Source: Candidatus Omnitrophota bacterium
GTDB taxonomy: Bacteria > Omnitrophota > Gorgyraeia > Duberdicusellales > 4484-171
DNA: 64,000 bases
Assembly: GCA_023227945.1 (NCBI GenBank)
Contig: JALOCC010000006.1
Coordinates: 1 to 64,000, forward strand
Direction of reading: 5' to 3'
Each line of letters begins with the position of its first letter. Within the stretch, counting starts at the first letter, position 1. The position numbers and the translations under genes are program-made. The notes beneath the pieces are model-generated. The model had not been told where the DNA came from. It saw only the letters and a list, made by a program, of their open reading frames with translations, and ran no database searches. Below, one piece after another: positions 44,709-53,313 of this stretch.

Positions 44709-45776
44709 ATGAATAAAAAAATAACTGTTATTTTATCGTTAATGTTTTTATTTATTTCTTCATCGGTTTTTGCTGAAACAATTGTTCTTAAATCAGGCAG
44801 AACCGTAGAAGCAAAAATACTGAAAAAAACAGATAACTCTATAAAAGTAGATGTAGAAGGTATACCCATAACCTACTATCTTAATGAGGTTGAAAGTATC
44901 GATGGTAACAGAATAAATATTGCATCTTCTGCTAAAGACTCCTCTTCCGACAATAAATCTTTATCACAATCGCAAAATGAAAACCCAAAAGCCAAAGCAT
45001 TTTTTGAGAATGGAACAAAATATTTCGAACAAGCCAACTACACTGAGGCAATAAAGGAATTTACCAAAGCAGTAGAGATTAATCCTGATAATGCAAGAAT
45101 TTATGTTAGTATTGGAATGTCTTATGCTGGATTAGGTCAAACACAGCTGGCAATAGGGAATATCCAAAAAGCAAGGGAATTGTTACGTAGGCAAGGTGAT
45201 TATTTAGGCGTTGACGCAATGGACGAGTCTTTGGCGCACCTTGTTTCACAGAAAAAAGAAATTTCTATAGAAGGAAATATTTCTGATTACGCCAAAGTCA
45301 TTGAGGCCGATCCGCAGAACGGTTATGCTTACGTAATGCGAGGCAGGCTATATAAGAAAAATGGCAATTTTGATAATGCTATTTCTGATTACACTAAGGC
45401 TATCGATATTAATCCAAAAAATGTATTTGCCTATAATGGTAGAGGGCTTACTTATGAGGAGAAAGGTCTTTACGACCAGGCCATTTTAGATTTCACCAAA
45501 GCTATTGAAATATCTCCAATATATAGCACTGCTTATGGGAACCGTGCCTATGCTTATGTATTGAAGGGTAATTTAGAACAAGCGATACCTGATTATAATA
45601 AACTTATTGAAATGAAACCGACTGATTCCGATGTTTATATTGGTAGAGCCTATACTTATTATCTTATGAAAAGGTATGATAAAGCCTGGGATGATGTGCA
45701 TAGGGCAGAATCTCTCGGTTACAATAACCCCACATTTATTAACGAATTAAAAAAAGCTTCTGGTAGGGATAAATAA
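44709..45776 (+). CDS. Secreted TPR-repeat protein
   Basis: A 355-residue protein with a signal peptide (residues 1-22, ending SVFAE). A short beta region (TIVLKSGRTVEAKILKKTDN) that resembles a small SH3/Sm-like domain comes first, then a linker, then at least six tetratricopeptide repeats with the A/G-Y-x-x-x-A-I-x-D/E-F-T-K-A-I-E-I-x-P consensus. It is likely a periplasmic scaffold. ATG 44709 follows AGGGGAG and is preferred to the in-frame start at 44664. Partners are unknown. Confidence 0.82.
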   Translation: MNKKITVILSLMFLFISSSVFAETIVLKSGRTVEAKILKKTDNSIKVDVEGIPITYYLNEVESIDGNRINIASSAKDSSSDNKSLSQSQNENPKAKAFFENGTKYFEQANYTEAIKEFTKAVEINPDNARIYVSIGMSYAGLGQTQLAIGNIQKARELLRRQGDYLGVDAMDESLAHLVSQKKEISIEGNISDYAKVIEADPQNGYAYVMRGRLYKKNGNFDNAISDYTKAIDINPKNVFAYNGRGLTYEEKGLYDQAILDFTKAIEISPIYSTAYGNRAYAYVLKGNLEQAIPDYNKLIEMKPTDSDVYIGRAYTYYLMKRYDKAWDDVHRAESLGYNNPTFINELKKASGRDK

Positions 45777-46086
45777 ACCTATATTAATTGTAAAACAGAC
45801 ATTTCTTCATACACTTTTCCAACTTCTTCTGAGAGAATAAAAGTTCTAAAATCGTCCACGAAGGGCATTCCTTTGCGATATTCTTTAACCCCAAATTGTT
45901 CCCCTATGTATCCCCCGAAGCCATACCATTTTGAATCCCGTGCGCACAGTATTCGGTTTGTTCTTTATTCTTCTTTATGCTATAATTTTTCCATGCATTT
46001 TATGAGGTGGCACAGGTCTTTAGCGCAAAAGATTTCTCAGGGCGCAGAAGAAAGTGTTTTAATCGATGCCTATTGCAGGAGGTAAG
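45777..46086. other. Spacer between TPR gene and glgP
   Basis: It holds a minus-strand gene remnant (45779-45964) on the left and, on the right, the glgP leader with a strong GCAGGAGGTAAG ribosome site. A + strand frame of 70 codons (45873-46085) has no domain and unlikely composition, so I do not call it. No repeat element stands out here. Confidence 0.6.
45779..45964 (-). pseudogene. Possible C-terminal remnant of a lost minus-strand gene
   Basis: On the minus strand a frame of 61 codons without a start reads CARDSKWYGFGGYIGEQFGV and KEYRKGMPFVDDFRTFILSE before a proper stop at 45779-45781. The composition is protein-like and the frame is closed upstream by a stop at about 45965. It looks like the tail of a larger gene whose 5' part has been lost. 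I cannot name the family. Confidence 0.4.
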
Positions 46087-48588
46087 ATGCCAACAGCAAA
46101 AAATAACTTACAAGATAATTGGATTACGGTAAATTCGGATATGACAGAAAAGGGTATTGAGCATTCTTTCTGGTCTATCCTTAAATTCAGATTGGGAAAA
46201 GATAAATATACTGCGACCAAAGAAGATAAGTTTATGGCTCTGGCAACCGCATTAAGGGACAGGCTTATTGAGCGATGGCTAAACTCGCAGGAGGCATTTC
46301 ACAAATCCAATACAAAGCGGGTTTATTATTTATCCCTTGAATTTCTTATCGGAAAATTGTTTGAGACAAATATGCTCAATCTCGGGTTGCAGGAAGAAAT
46401 AACAAAAGTAGCGGATGATGTTGGTATTAGTATTGAAGATTTAATGGAGTGTGAGCCTGATGCCGGTTTGGGTAACGGCGGATTAGGAAGGCTGGCCGCC
46501 TGTTTCATGGATTCAATGGCAACACTGGGCATTCCCGCGCACGGCTATGGAATACGTTACGATTACGGTATATTCAAGCAAAAAATCATAAACGGCAATC
46601 AGGTAGAATTTCCTGACGCCTGGTTTGATAAGAGCGACCCCTGGGAGTTCGCGCGGCCGGAATATACGGTGAAGGTGCGCCTTTTTGGGCATACCCGGAT
46701 GTTTAACGATAAGCAGGGAAAATTATGTGTAGAATGGATCGACACCAAAGATATCTTTGCCAAGCCTTACGATATTCCCGTTGTCGGTTATGAAAATGAT
46801 TTTGCCAATACGCTTCGGCTCTGGGCAGCGCATAGCAGCAATGAATTTGAGTTGGATTACTTTAACCACGGCGACTATGAGCGCGCTATGATTGATAAGG
46901 TTTTCTCCGAGATAATCTCAAAGGTTTTATATCCCGGAGACGCTGCCTACCGGGGAAAAATTTTGCGCCTCACGCAGGAGTATTTCTTTAGCGCCGCTTC
47001 TATTTCCGATATCATCAGGCGTTTCAAAACCGAGAATTCCGACTTACGGCTCCTTCCCACGAAAGCGGTTATCCAGTTAAACGATACGCATCCTTCTATC
47101 GCTATTGCCGAGATGATGAGGATTCTTATTGACGAGGAAGGCATGGAATGGGAGAGCGCCTGGAAAATCACCCGAGATACTTTTGCTTACACAAACCATA
47201 CCGTTATGCCGGAGGCATTGGAGAAGTGGCCGGTTTCTACTTTCCAACAGGTGCTTCCGCGGCATCTGGAATTAATCTATGAGATAAACCGGCGTTTTTT
47301 AGACGAGGTGTCTGTCAGGTTTCCCGGGGATATGGATAGATTAAGCAGGATGTCTATCATCGAAGAGGGTAACCCTAAGATGGTGCGCATGGCGTATCTT
47401 GCGATTATTGGATCGCATTCGATAAATGGCGTTTCGAAATTGCATAGCCGCCTTCTTAGAGAAGACCTGTTTAAAGATTTTTATGAGATGTTTCCCGAGA
47501 ATTTCAACAATAAAACAAACGGTATTACCCAAAGGCGATGGCTGCTTAAATCAAATAAAGGCTTAAGCCGTTTAATCACTGAGTCAATAGGCAATAAATG
47601 GATTACTGATTTAAGCCAGACAAAAAAGCTGCTTGATTTTGTAAAAGACAATTCTTTCTGCAAGAAATGGCAGCAGATTAAGAAAGAAAATAAGCAGGCC
47701 TTAGCCGATTTTATTTACAAAGCAAATAATATCCGCGTTAACCCGGATTCTATTTTTGACGTACAGGTAAAGCGAATTCATGAATACAAACGCCAATTGC
47801 TCCTTTGTGTTTATATTGTTTCGCAATACCTTATGATTAAAAATAACCCAAAATCTTCTTTTGTCCCCCGGACTTTTATTTTCGCAGGCAAAGCTGCTCC
47901 TGAATATTTTATGGCCAAGCGTATTATTAAGTTCATTAATAATATTGCCGAGGTAATCAATAAAGATAAAGATATTGACGATAAGCTAAAGGTCGTATTT
48001 CTTGAGGACTATAGAGTATCTTTGGCAGAGAGGATATTTCCGGCAAGTGATTTATCCGAACAGATATCTACTGCCGGCACCGAGGCTTCAGGCACGGGAT
48101 GCATGAAGTTTATGCTTAATGGCGCACTCACTATCGGCACCTATGACGGTGCAAACATAGAAATCTGCGAAGAGGTAGGCGAAGATAATATATTTATCTT
48201 TGGCCTGCGGGTAGATGAGATTAAAAAAATCCGACAGAAAGGATATTGGCCGCAGGATTATATTAACCGCTCGCAAAGTTTAGGGGAAGCAATCCGCTTT
48301 ATCCAGAACAATTTTTTCTGCCTGCAAGAGCCGGATCTTTTTAAGCCTTTGGCTGATAACCTGATCTATTCCGACCCATATCTTATCTGCGCTGATTTTG
48401 ACAATTATTGCCAAACGCAGGAAAAAGTTTCAAAGAATTATCTTGATAGTGCAAGTTGGACCAAGAAATCCATTATCAACGTCGCTAAATCCGGTAAGTT
48501 CTCCAGTGACCGGACCATAAAAGAATACGCTAAAGATATCTGGGATGTAGCTATCAACGATCCGTTGAATCAAAAAAAGAAAAAATAG
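46087..48588 (+). CDS. glgP: Glycogen phosphorylase
   Basis: Releases glucose-1-phosphate from glycogen. The 833-residue protein is full length: LGLGNGGLGRLA-type N-terminal motif (GLGNGGLGRLAACFMDSMAT), the NDTHPSIAIAEMMRI motif, VQVKRIHEYKRQLL-type region and the pyridoxal phosphate site EASGTGCMKFMLNGALTIGT (Cys replaces the common Asn). ATG 46087 follows AGGAGG. With glgC this gives storage and release of glucose. Confidence 0.94.
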   Translation: MPTAKNNLQDNWITVNSDMTEKGIEHSFWSILKFRLGKDKYTATKEDKFMALATALRDRLIERWLNSQEAFHKSNTKRVYYLSLEFLIGKLFETNMLNLGLQEEITKVADDVGISIEDLMECEPDAGLGNGGLGRLAACFMDSMATLGIPAHGYGIRYDYGIFKQKIINGNQVEFPDAWFDKSDPWEFARPEYTVKVRLFGHTRMFNDKQGKLCVEWIDTKDIFAKPYDIPVVGYENDFANTLRLWAAHSSNEFELDYFNHGDYERAMIDKVFSEIISKVLYPGDAAYRGKILRLTQEYFFSAASISDIIRRFKTENSDLRLLPTKAVIQLNDTHPSIAIAEMMRILIDEEGMEWESAWKITRDTFAYTNHTVMPEALEKWPVSTFQQVLPRHLELIYEINRRFLDEVSVRFPGDMDRLSRMSIIEEGNPKMVRMAYLAIIGSHSINGVSKLHSRLLREDLFKDFYEMFPENFNNKTNGITQRRWLLKSNKGLSRLITESIGNKWITDLSQTKKLLDFVKDNSFCKKWQQIKKENKQALADFIYKANNIRVNPDSIFDVQVKRIHEYKRQLLLCVYIVSQYLMIKNNPKSSFVPRTFIFAGKAAPEYFMAKRIIKFINNIAEVINKDKDIDDKLKVVFLEDYRVSLAERIFPASDLSEQISTAGTEASGTGCMKFMLNGALTIGTYDGANIEICEEVGEDNIFIFGLRVDEIKKIRQKGYWPQDYINRSQSLGEAIRFIQNNFFCLQEPDLFKPLADNLIYSDPYLICADFDNYCQTQEKVSKNYLDSASWTKKSIINVAKSGKFSSDRTIKEYAKDIWDVAINDPLNQKKKK

Positions 48589-48976
48589 ATGAACCCTGAA
48601 AGGGCTATCTAGATAGTTAAAAAAGGCTCCGACTCTCAATTTTTCCCCCCACCATTGTTAAAATATTTTTAAAAATCGTGAAGCGAAAGAAGTAGGTTCT
48701 GATTTTATCAGGGGTTTTTGAGGTTGAGGAAAAGCCTATAAGGGTGTATACTGATCAATACCAGAAATCCTTGAATTAAAGTCAGTGATTTCTAGTATTT
48801 ATTGCCCCGTCGTATATCGAGCGAAGGCGGGATTAATGGGGTGCGGCTACATTGCGAAATTTTATACATTCATATCAAAATTGGATAAAAGTTATGGGTA
48901 TACCTTTGCTGAAAGCGGTGAAGGTTTTTTAGTTTTTGGGCAGATATTATAAAAAATTATTATTGAAAGGAGAAGC
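48589..48976. other. Left border of the accessory region, gene-free
   Basis: No credible reading frame. It contains a hairpin AATACCAGAAATC (48757-48769) / GATTTCTAGTATT (48787-48799) with one mismatch, a weaker GCCCCG…GGGGTGC pair near 48804-48843, and AT-rich sequence leading to a good ribosome site (AAAGGAGA) for the MazG-like gene. The style differs from the other spacers, so it may mark an insertion edge. Confidence 0.6.
48757..48799. repeat. 13-base inverted repeat at the island border
   Basis: AATACCAGAAATC and GATTTCTAGTATT are mirror images apart from one base, separated by 17 bases. No T-run follows. It may be a recombination or transcription signal. Confidence 0.6.
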
Positions 48977-49324
48977 ATGGAAGATGTTAAAAAAATAACC
49001 GAAAAAATTAAAAAATTTCGCGACGATCGAGATTGGATGCAATTTCACGATCCTAAAAATATGGCTGTTTCAATTATTCTCGAAGCTTCTGAGTTGCTAG
49101 AGCACTTTCAATGGAAAACAATTGAGGAGGTGGAGGAGTATTCAAGGCAAAACAAAGGCGAGATTAGAGACGAAATTGCTGACATTGCTTTATATCTTTT
49201 TGAATTAGCGGATAATCTAGGAATTAATTTAATCGATGCAATGGAGCAAAAACTCAAAAAAAATGAAATGAAATATCCAATTGAAAAAGCTAAAGGAAAG
49301 CATACTAAATATAACAAATTATAA
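48977..49324 (+). CDS. MazG-like nucleotide pyrophosphohydrolase
   Basis: A 115-residue all-alpha NTP pyrophosphatase of the MazG/RS21-C6 (dCTPase) type. Metal ligands are Glu36, Glu39 and Glu42 region (ILEASELLEHFQW) and Glu66-x2-Asp69 (RDEIADIALYL). It would turn (d)NTPs into NMPs and pyrophosphate. AAAGGAGA precedes the ATG. It is the first gene of a tight three-gene unit with a nuclease-helicase and an HNH enzyme, so it may edit modified nucleotides or deplete nucleotides during phage attack. That role is inferred. Confidence 0.87.
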   Translation: MEDVKKITEKIKKFRDDRDWMQFHDPKNMAVSIILEASELLEHFQWKTIEEVEEYSRQNKGEIRDEIADIALYLFELADNLGINLIDAMEQKLKKNEMKYPIEKAKGKHTKYNKL

Positions 49325-49327
49325 TTC

Positions 49328-51772
49328 ATGAGACTTTACTCTGGAAGCTCTGCCCAATTTATCCAAGATGTCATTCAAAATCAAATAGCAGAAAAATTAA
49401 AACTAGCTTTTTTTGATTACTTTCGTTTTTATCCCTCACCCGGAGAAATAAATTCATGGAGAAATTCTTTGAGATCGATTTCTCAGACTTTTCAATATGC
49501 AAATTTATTAGACCACGGAATAATCCTTGAATACCAGTTACCGTTGACTTCCAAAAGATTAGATTGCTTAATTTGTGGTAAAGATAAAGAAAATATAGAT
49601 AATTCTGTTATTGTGGAGCTAAAGCAATGGGATAAATGTGAGGAGGCTATTGGAGAGAATGAGGTTTTGACTTGGCTGGGCGGCGCTAAAAGAGAAGTGC
49701 TGCATCCTTCAGTTCAAGTCGGTCAATATAAGATGTATTTAGAAGATACACATACTGCTTTTAATGTTGACGAGAATCCTATTAGATTAAATGCATGTAC
49801 CTACTTACATAACTATAGTTATTATTCCGCGGATGTTATTTTTTCTCGTAAATTTAAACAAGCATTAGATTCCTATCCATTGTTTACAGCAGACGATGTT
49901 GACAAAATGAAAGATTATTTGCTAGACAGATTAGCTTCAGGAATGGGCATGGAAGTTCTCAAAAGAGTGGAGAAAAGCAAATACAAGCCAAGTAAGAAAT
50001 TAATGGATCATGTTGGGTCGGTAGTAAAGAATAAATTGAAAGGTAAAGACGTAAAAATCTTAGGAGGAGTTCAAAATGACTATATCCTTCTAGATGAGCA
50101 GTTAATTGCGTACGATAAAGTTTTAGCTTTGGTAAAAAGGGGTTTTCATGATAAACAAAAGAATATCCTAATAATTAGTGGTGGTCCAGGAACAGGTAAA
50201 TCGGTCATAGCATTGAAACTCTTAGCTGATTTAAATGAAATGCATTACAACGCGCAATATGCAACTGGTTCAAAGTCATTTACGGAAACATTACGAAAAA
50301 TTGTTGGGACAAGAGCTGCTGCACAATTCAAATATTTTTTGAGTTATGCTGATGCCCAAAGTAACGAAATAGATATATTAATTTGTGATGAAGCTCATAG
50401 GATACGCGAAAAAACGGTCCGCAGATACGGTAGACCTTCCGGTATAAAACAAGTCGAAGAGATAATCCAAGCCGCAAAAGTAGTAGTGTTTCTAATTGAT
50501 CAAGATCAAATTGTCCGCCCCGGAGAAATAGGTTCCAGTGATTTAATTAAAGAATATGCAAATAAACATATTTGTAAAATATCGGAATATGAATTAGCGG
50601 CTCAATTTAGGTGTAATGGTTCTGACGCTTTTATAAATTGGGTGAACAATACTTTGGTTATTAGGAAAACTGCTAATGTTATATGGGATTTGCATGAAGA
50701 ATTTGATTTCAAAATATTTACATCGCCCTTTGAGCTAGAAAAGGCTATCAGAAATAAAGTAGATAAAGGGTATACGGGCAGAGTAACTGCAGGTTTTTGT
50801 TGGGAATGGAACTATCCCAAGGAAGATGGTACCTTGATAGACGATGTTATAATCGGTGATTACAAACGCCCCTGGGATGCTAAGCATGACGCAAAAAAAC
50901 TTGCTTTAGGGATACCGAAGGCTTCATTTTGGGCCTACGATCCTAATGGTATAAATCAAATAGGATGTATCTATACGGCTCAGGGATTTGAGTTTGATTA
51001 TGTTGGTGTAATCTTTGGTGAAGATCTTAAGTATAACTTTGATGAGCAGAACTGGGTAGCTCACAAAGAAAATTTTGCTGACTCTCAAGTTTTAAGAGCG
51101 AAGGATGAAGACTTACTTAAATACCTAAAAAATATTTATCGTGTTCTCTTGACCAGAGGCATAAAGGGTTGTTATGTTTATTTCATGGACAAGGATACCG
51201 AACGTTTTTTTAAATCGCGTATCGAAGGTGTACCTATTTATAAAGAAGAAACGCTTAAGCTTTCTGATTTAGTTACCGTGGAAGATCAATTGATCCATAA
51301 AATTGAGCAAGATATTGCCGAAAATCTTAAATATGTAGAGTATTTACCAGTTTATTCTTTAGAGGTTGCTGCCGGTAATTTTGGTCAAGCCATGAGTAGC
51401 GAAGAAGAGGGATGGATCAAGACAGATATTGGTAAAAAGTTGGATAAACGAATGTTTGTTGCAAGAGTTGTTGGTCATTCGATGGAGCCTTTAATTCCGG
51501 AAGGCAGGTACTGTATTTTTAGGTGGGGGGTTGAGGGGACTAGACAAAATAAGATTGTTTTAGTTCAGCATAATAGCATTGCTGATCCTGATACTGGAGG
51601 CAAATATACAGTTAAGAAATATACGAGCAAGAAAAAAATTGTTGATGGTGTAGCATGGGAGCACGAAGCAATAAAACTTTTGCCATTAAATACAGCTTAC
51701 AAGCCTATAGATATTCCTAATTCAGAAGAGGGTAGCTTTATTGTGATAGCTGAATTTATTAAGGTATTGTAA
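49328..51772 (+). CDS. PD-(D/E)XK nuclease / SF1 (DUF2075) helicase / LexA-type S24 peptidase fusion
   Basis: An 814-residue protein with three parts. Residues 1-200 look like a PD-(D/E)XK nuclease: Asp79 (KRLDCLICG), Glu97-Leu-Lys99 (VIVELKQW) and QVGQYKMYL. Residues 275-630 are a DUF2075/Schlafen-group-3-like SF1 NTPase with Walker A GGPGTGKS (285-292), DEAH (354-357), a QFRCNGSDAF motif and a final YRVLLTRGIKG motif. Residues 705-814 are a peptidase S24 (LexA/UmuD) fold with Ser718 in VVGHSMEPLIPEG and Lys763 in YTVKKY. It begins three bases after the MazG-like stop. The S24 part has no HTH, so it is not a repressor. Self-cleavage is possible but not shown. Confidence 0.85.
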   Translation: MRLYSGSSAQFIQDVIQNQIAEKLKLAFFDYFRFYPSPGEINSWRNSLRSISQTFQYANLLDHGIILEYQLPLTSKRLDCLICGKDKENIDNSVIVELKQWDKCEEAIGENEVLTWLGGAKREVLHPSVQVGQYKMYLEDTHTAFNVDENPIRLNACTYLHNYSYYSADVIFSRKFKQALDSYPLFTADDVDKMKDYLLDRLASGMGMEVLKRVEKSKYKPSKKLMDHVGSVVKNKLKGKDVKILGGVQNDYILLDEQLIAYDKVLALVKRGFHDKQKNILIISGGPGTGKSVIALKLLADLNEMHYNAQYATGSKSFTETLRKIVGTRAAAQFKYFLSYADAQSNEIDILICDEAHRIREKTVRRYGRPSGIKQVEEIIQAAKVVVFLIDQDQIVRPGEIGSSDLIKEYANKHICKISEYELAAQFRCNGSDAFINWVNNTLVIRKTANVIWDLHEEFDFKIFTSPFELEKAIRNKVDKGYTGRVTAGFCWEWNYPKEDGTLIDDVIIGDYKRPWDAKHDAKKLALGIPKASFWAYDPNGINQIGCIYTAQGFEFDYVGVIFGEDLKYNFDEQNWVAHKENFADSQVLRAKDEDLLKYLKNIYRVLLTRGIKGCYVYFMDKDTERFFKSRIEGVPIYKEETLKLSDLVTVEDQLIHKIEQDIAENLKYVEYLPVYSLEVAAGNFGQAMSSEEEGWIKTDIGKKLDKRMFVARVVGHSMEPLIPEGRYCIFRWGVEGTRQNKIVLVQHNSIADPDTGGKYTVKKYTSKKKIVDGVAWEHEAIKLLPLNTAYKPIDIPNSEEGSFIVIAEFIKVL

Positions 51773-51774
51773 AT

Positions 51775-52467
51775 ATGATTAAATCCGGAGATGTTATTTC
51801 TTATTTAGATATGTGCAAAGAAGAAGGAGTTAACCTCCAGCGAGGAATGAATTATCGATTACGAAGTGGATTTAGTGTTATTCTTATGAGCGTAAGGCTC
51901 GGTGCGCCATATGCTGATAAGGTTGAAGAAAATGGTAAAATTCTAATTTATGAAGGTCATGATATTCCTCAAACAAGTGGGGGGCCTATTCCGAAAAAAG
52001 TAGATCAGCCTAAGAATAATCCCGGAGGCAGCTTAACTCAAAATGGCTTATTTTATAAAGCGGCTTTAGAATATAAAGATAAGCGAAAAGATCCAGAGTT
52101 AGTTAAGGTCTACGAGAAAATACGATCAGGAATTTGGGCATATAACGGCATATTTAAATTGATAGACTCATGGCAAGAGAATAGTAACGCAAGAAAGGTT
52201 TTTAAATTCAAGCTTAAGATGGTAGAGGAAGTTCAAAGAAGTGTGATTAAGCAAAAAGATATCGAGCACAATAGACTAATTCCAACTTCTGTGAAACTAG
52301 AAGTTTGGAAACGAGATAAAGGTAAATGTGTGGTGTGTGGTAGTGCTGATAATTTGCATTTTGATCATATAATTCCTTATTCGAGAGGAGGGTCTTCGTT
52401 GGTTGCAAAAAACGTTCAATTGTTGTGTGCAAGACATAATATTGGGAAACGAGATAAGATTGAATAA
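51775..52467 (+). CDS. SRA-like domain / HNH endonuclease
   Basis: A 230-residue protein. The C-terminal HNH is complete: Cys185-x2-Cys188, His195, Asp197-His198, Asn213, Cys218, His221. Residues 30-150 resemble a SAD/SRA (YDG) domain: an Ile-Leu-Ile-Tyr-Glu-Gly-His-Asp stretch, DQPKNNPGGSLTQNGLFY, and IWAYNGIFKLIDSWQ, which parallels the SRA pattern of a DQ…GN strand and a Y-x-Y-D-G-L-Y-x-V motif. SRA domains read modified cytosine in DNA. The start is two bases after the helicase stop. I infer a modification-dependent endonuclease. The SRA call is by eye. Confidence 0.8.
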   Translation: MIKSGDVISYLDMCKEEGVNLQRGMNYRLRSGFSVILMSVRLGAPYADKVEENGKILIYEGHDIPQTSGGPIPKKVDQPKNNPGGSLTQNGLFYKAALEYKDKRKDPELVKVYEKIRSGIWAYNGIFKLIDSWQENSNARKVFKFKLKMVEEVQRSVIKQKDIEHNRLIPTSVKLEVWKRDKGKCVVCGSADNLHFDHIIPYSRGGSSLVAKNVQLLCARHNIGKRDKIE

Positions 52468-52520
52468 ATAATAGTTCCATTTTTAAAAAATAGATACTTT
52501 TGGAATTATTTTTTAATTAC

Positions 52521-52928
52521 ATGTTCGACAAATTAGATTTCTTCCAACTTCTACCCCGTCTTCGACGTTCTAAATTCCGTTCCAAATTTAAACTCGACCA
52601 AAAGGATTTGGATTATATTGAAAAAGTGGGGATGGAGAAGATAAAACAGCATGCGCAGGATTTTATAGAAAAGCGGCTAGCGCCGGCAGAGCCGCCGAAT
52701 GACGGAAGACAAACACCATTCAAGGGGCATCCGGTTTTTAAGGCACAGCATGCAACCGCCACTTGCTGCCGCAGTTGCCTTCTAAAATGGCATTCAATTC
52801 CTAAAGGCCGCGCGTTAACTGCTGATGAATGTCAGAAAATTATCGATATCTTACTCGCCTGGATTGTCTGGCAAACCAATTCCACCCCGGAGGTGGAACG
52901 CAGCACAAACCTAAATCCCACCGCGTAG
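52521..52928 (+). CDS. DUF4186 family protein
   Basis: A 135-residue protein whose core (NDGRQTPFKGHPVFKAQHAT then ATCCRSCLLKWHSIPKGRAL) matches the DUF4186 family, with a conserved Cys-Cys-x2-Cys and several His that suggest metal binding. The function is unknown. ATG 52521 is preferred over TTG 52500. It lies 53 bases after the HNH gene on the same strand, so it may belong to the island or to the older flank. The tail after DILLAWIVWQ is Pro/Thr-rich and not conserved. Confidence 0.8.
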   Translation: MFDKLDFFQLLPRLRRSKFRSKFKLDQKDLDYIEKVGMEKIKQHAQDFIEKRLAPAEPPNDGRQTPFKGHPVFKAQHATATCCRSCLLKWHSIPKGRALTADECQKIIDILLAWIVWQTNSTPEVERSTNLNPTA

Positions 52929-52951
52929 CTGGAATGGATCCGCTTATACAA

Positions 52952-52993
52952 TTTACACTACATTTTAAATTTCATGGTATAATGTAGTGTAAA
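52952..52993 (+). promoter_or_regulatory. Palindromic operator over a promoter, left copy
   Basis: TTTACACTACATT (52952-52964) and AATGTAGTGTAAA (52981-52993) are perfect mirrors. A TATAAT at 52978-52983 overlaps the right arm and TTTACA at 52952 could be a -35 (spacing 20, long). A repressor bound here would block the gene at 53008, as in autoregulated toxin-antitoxin operons. GGAGG follows at 52999-53003. Confidence 0.72.
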
Positions 52994-53007
52994 AACAAGG
53001 AGGCATT

Positions 53008-53313
53008 ATGAAGGTATTAAAAGGTATTTTATCGGAGAGTAAAGAATACTATCTTAGCATTAAGCGAAAGATAGAAAAAAGGCTCACAGAGCTACCTAAA
53101 GGTAGTATTAAGGAGCGAAGAATTTCAGGACAAAAATATTATTACCTGCAACAGCGAGTCGGGAAGAAGATATCACACAAGTATTTAGGGAAGCAAAAGC
53201 CAGAGCTTATTATAAAACAAATAAAAGAACGGGATGTTTTGAAACTTGAGTTAAAAAAAGTAATCGCGTCCCTTAAAATGATACGAAAGTCAGAAGGCAA
53301 AAAACATGGTTGA
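53008..53313 (+). CDS. Small basic protein paired with a nucleotidyltransferase (DUF6788-like)
   Basis: A 101-residue Lys-rich protein with KGSIKERRISGQKYYYLQQR and GKKISHKYLGKQKPELI, the pattern of DUF6788-like proteins that often precede nucleotidyltransferase or recombinase genes. It starts 14 bases after the palindromic operator and ends eight bases inside the next gene. By position and size it could be the antitoxin/repressor of a toxin-antitoxin-like pair. There is no catalytic motif. Identity is tentative. Confidence 0.6.
   Translation: MKVLKGILSESKEYYLSIKRKIEKRLTELPKGSIKERRISGQKYYYLQQRVGKKISHKYLGKQKPELIIKQIKERDVLKLELKKVIASLKMIRKSEGKKHG

Noticed and set aside
45873..46085. 70-codon + strand frame before glgP
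   Set aside because: No family, odd composition, and overlaps the glgP ribosome site; the minus-strand remnant explains the region better.
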